A DNA stretch of 5,840 nt from a bacterium (GTDB lineage: Bacteria; Pseudomonadota; Alphaproteobacteria; Rhizobiales; Xanthobacteraceae). A model generated the notes under the pieces. That model did no database searches and was not told where the DNA came from. It saw nothing but the letters and a program-made list of their open reading frames with translations. A program made the translations under genes and the position numbers. Position 1 is the first letter of the stretch. Each line of letters starts with the position of its first letter. The stretch is from assembly GCA_029946075.1 (NCBI GenBank), contig JAQSDT010000180.1, positions 1 through 5,840 of the forward strand. The letters are read 5' to 3'. Positions 4,713-5,840 of the stretch are shown in pieces.

Positions 4713-5840
4713 TTACTTCGCCGCCGGCGACATCGACGGCGGCAAGGCGGGCGGCGCCTTGGCTGGCGGCTCGTTGTGATGCTCCGGCGTGTGGCCGTGA
4801 TCGCCGGGCTCGTTCTCGCCGCTGGAGACCAGCAGCTTCTTGCCGAAGCGCCAGCACAGGGCGCCGAGATCGTCCATCACCATGAACATGGCCGGCACGA
4901 ACACCAGCGACAGGATGGTGGAGAAGATCAGGCCGCCGATCACGGCGAGCGCCATCGGGGAGCGGAATTCGCCGCCGGCGCCGAACGCCAGCGCTGACGG
5001 CATCATGCCTGCGGCCATCGCGATCGTGGTCATCACGATCGGGCGCGCGCGCTTCATGCCGGCGTCGATGATGGCTTCGTCACGCTTCTTGCCCTCGCGG
5101 ATCGCCTCGACCGCGAACTCCACCAGCATGATGGCGTTCTTGGTGACGATGCCCATCAGCATCAGGATGCCGATCCATACCGGCGTCGTCAGCTGCTTGC
5201 CGGTGAGCAGCAGCGCGGCGATGGCGCCGCCGATCGAGAGCGGCAGCGAGAACAGGATGGTGATCGGCTGCAGGAAGGTGCCGAACAGCAGCACCAGCAC
5301 CGCGTAGACCATCATCAGGCCGGCGGTGATCGCGGTCGCAAAGCCTTCCGACAATTCATTGAGGCTTTCGGCATCGCCCGACGGGCTCACCTTCACGCCC
5401 TTGGGCAGGCTCTTCATCACCGGCAGGTCGTAGATCTTCTTGGTGGCGTCGCCGAGCGCCGCGGTGCCGACGAGGTCGGCGGCAACGGTCGCCTGCCGTT
5501 CGCGGTCGTAGCGGTTGATGCTGGTCGGGCCCTGGTCGAGCTGGATGTCGGCGACGACCGACAGCGGCACGCCGCCGCGTTCGCCGCGTTGTCCCAGCGG
5601 CACGCGCAATTGCTGCAGCATCGAGAGGTCGCTGCGCGCGCTGTCCTCGAGCTGGACGCGGATCGGCACCTGGCGGTCGCCGGCGTCGAACTTCGCCAGG
5701 GCAGGCCCGACGTCGCCGATGGTGGCGACGCGGATGGTCTGCGACAGGCTTTCGGTCGAGACGCCGAGACGGGCGGCGAGTTCGGCGCGCGGCCGGATCC
5801 GCAATTCGGGACGGTCGAGCGAGGTTTCCGAGATCACGTT
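4713..5840 (-). CDS. HAE1-type RND efflux transporter, inner-membrane subunit, C-terminal part (N-terminus beyond the window)
   Basis: The frame is open from the window edge to a TAA at 4713, giving 375 residues, roughly the last third of a protein family of about 1,030-1,060. Residues 1-160 are the end of the second periplasmic loop: docking and porter parts ('RPELRIRPRAELAARLGVS', 'VPIRVQLEDSARSDLSML', 'VPLSVVADIQLDQGPTSINRYD'). Five membrane helices follow at about 167-190, 193-213, 219-246, 266-285 and 295-322, matching TM8-TM12 of AcrB. Lys234 in 'IVTKNAIMLVEFA' and Thr271 in 'ARPIVMTTIAMAAG' align with the AcrB proton-relay residues Lys940 and Thr978, so the visible half looks functional. 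Such pumps form trimers and work with a periplasmic adaptor and an outer-membrane channel to export hydrophobic compounds; substrate cannot be read here. After TM12 there is a roughly 50-residue hydrophilic tail with a His-containing 'DHGHTPEHHNEP' and a Pro/Ala-rich end. The adaptor gene would be expected upstream, beyond 5840. Confidence 0.93.
   Translation of the reverse strand, partial: NVISETSLDRPELRIRPRAELAARLGVSTESLSQTIRVATIGDVGPALAKFDAGDRQVPIRVQLEDSARSDLSMLQQLRVPLGQRGERGGVPLSVVADIQLDQGPTSINRYDRERQATVAADLVGTAALGDATKKIYDLPVMKSLPKGVKVSPSGDAESLNELSEGFATAITAGLMMVYAVLVLLFGTFLQPITILFSLPLSIGGAIAALLLTGKQLTTPVWIGILMLMGIVTKNAIMLVEFAVEAIREGKKRDEAIIDAGMKRARPIVMTTIAMAAGMMPSALAFGAGGEFRSPMALAVIGGLIFSTILSLVFVPAMFMVMDDLGALCWRFGKKLLVSSGENEPGDHGHTPEHHNEPPAKAPPALPPSMSPAAK

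Noticed and set aside
4420..4857. Reading the DUF6883-like frame as a 145-residue protein starting at 4857
   Set aside because: The upstream part overlaps the end of the RND pump gene in another frame and is Arg/Ala-rich shadow sequence. The domain begins right after the ATG at 4677.
4713..5840. Heavy-metal (CusA/CzcA) RND subtype suggested by the His-rich tail
   Set aside because: The TM8-TM12 sequence (IVTKNAIMLVEFA, ARPIVMTTIAMAAG) is typical of the drug/HAE1 group. The tail alone is weak evidence.

Overview
The window is GC-rich and reads like a chromosome of an alphaproteobacterium of the Bradyrhizobium/Rhodopseudomonas type. This rests on the protein style of the Cache sensor and the AsmA protein, the high-GC third positions, and a 13-bp-arm 'GTCATGGCCGGG' palindrome of the kind I remember as common between genes in Bradyrhizobiaceae. 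The genus is an inference, not a database result.

Layout, left to right. (1) Positions 1-866, minus strand: the N-terminal 288 codons of a membrane sensor protein (TM helix, then a periplasmic Cache-like domain, cut at the second TM helix). Its output domain lies outside the window. (2) Positions 867-1079: a gap holding the palindromic repeat. (3) Positions 1080-3194, minus: a complete 704-residue AsmA-family protein with a low-complexity tail. (4) Positions 3195-3413: a divergent intergenic region with a CRP-type operator candidate (TGTGA-N6-ACACA). (5) Positions 3414-4088, plus: a complete 224-residue Crp/Fnr-family regulator with intact cyclic-nucleotide-pocket and TGTGA-reading residues. 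(6) Positions 4102-4677, minus: a two-gene cassette of a DUF6883-like gene and a DUF4926 gene. (7) Positions 4713-5840, minus: the C-terminal third of an HAE1-type RND efflux pump.

The most interesting part is the 4102-4677 cassette. The upstream DUF6883-like gene is broken by one extra base near 4492-4494. Removing one base restores a 111-residue protein whose stop codon overlaps the DUF4926 start as ATGA. The pair was therefore once a translationally coupled bicistron and the first partner is now a pseudogene. The cassette has visibly lower GC than its flanks and sits between the RND pump gene and the regulator gene, so it looks like an acquired module. Its possible toxin/immunity-like role is an inference.

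The Crp-family gene and the AsmA gene share a divergent promoter region. The operator candidate suggests the regulator may control its own gene, and possibly asmA. No RNA genes, CRISPR array, insertion sequence or phage genes are visible.
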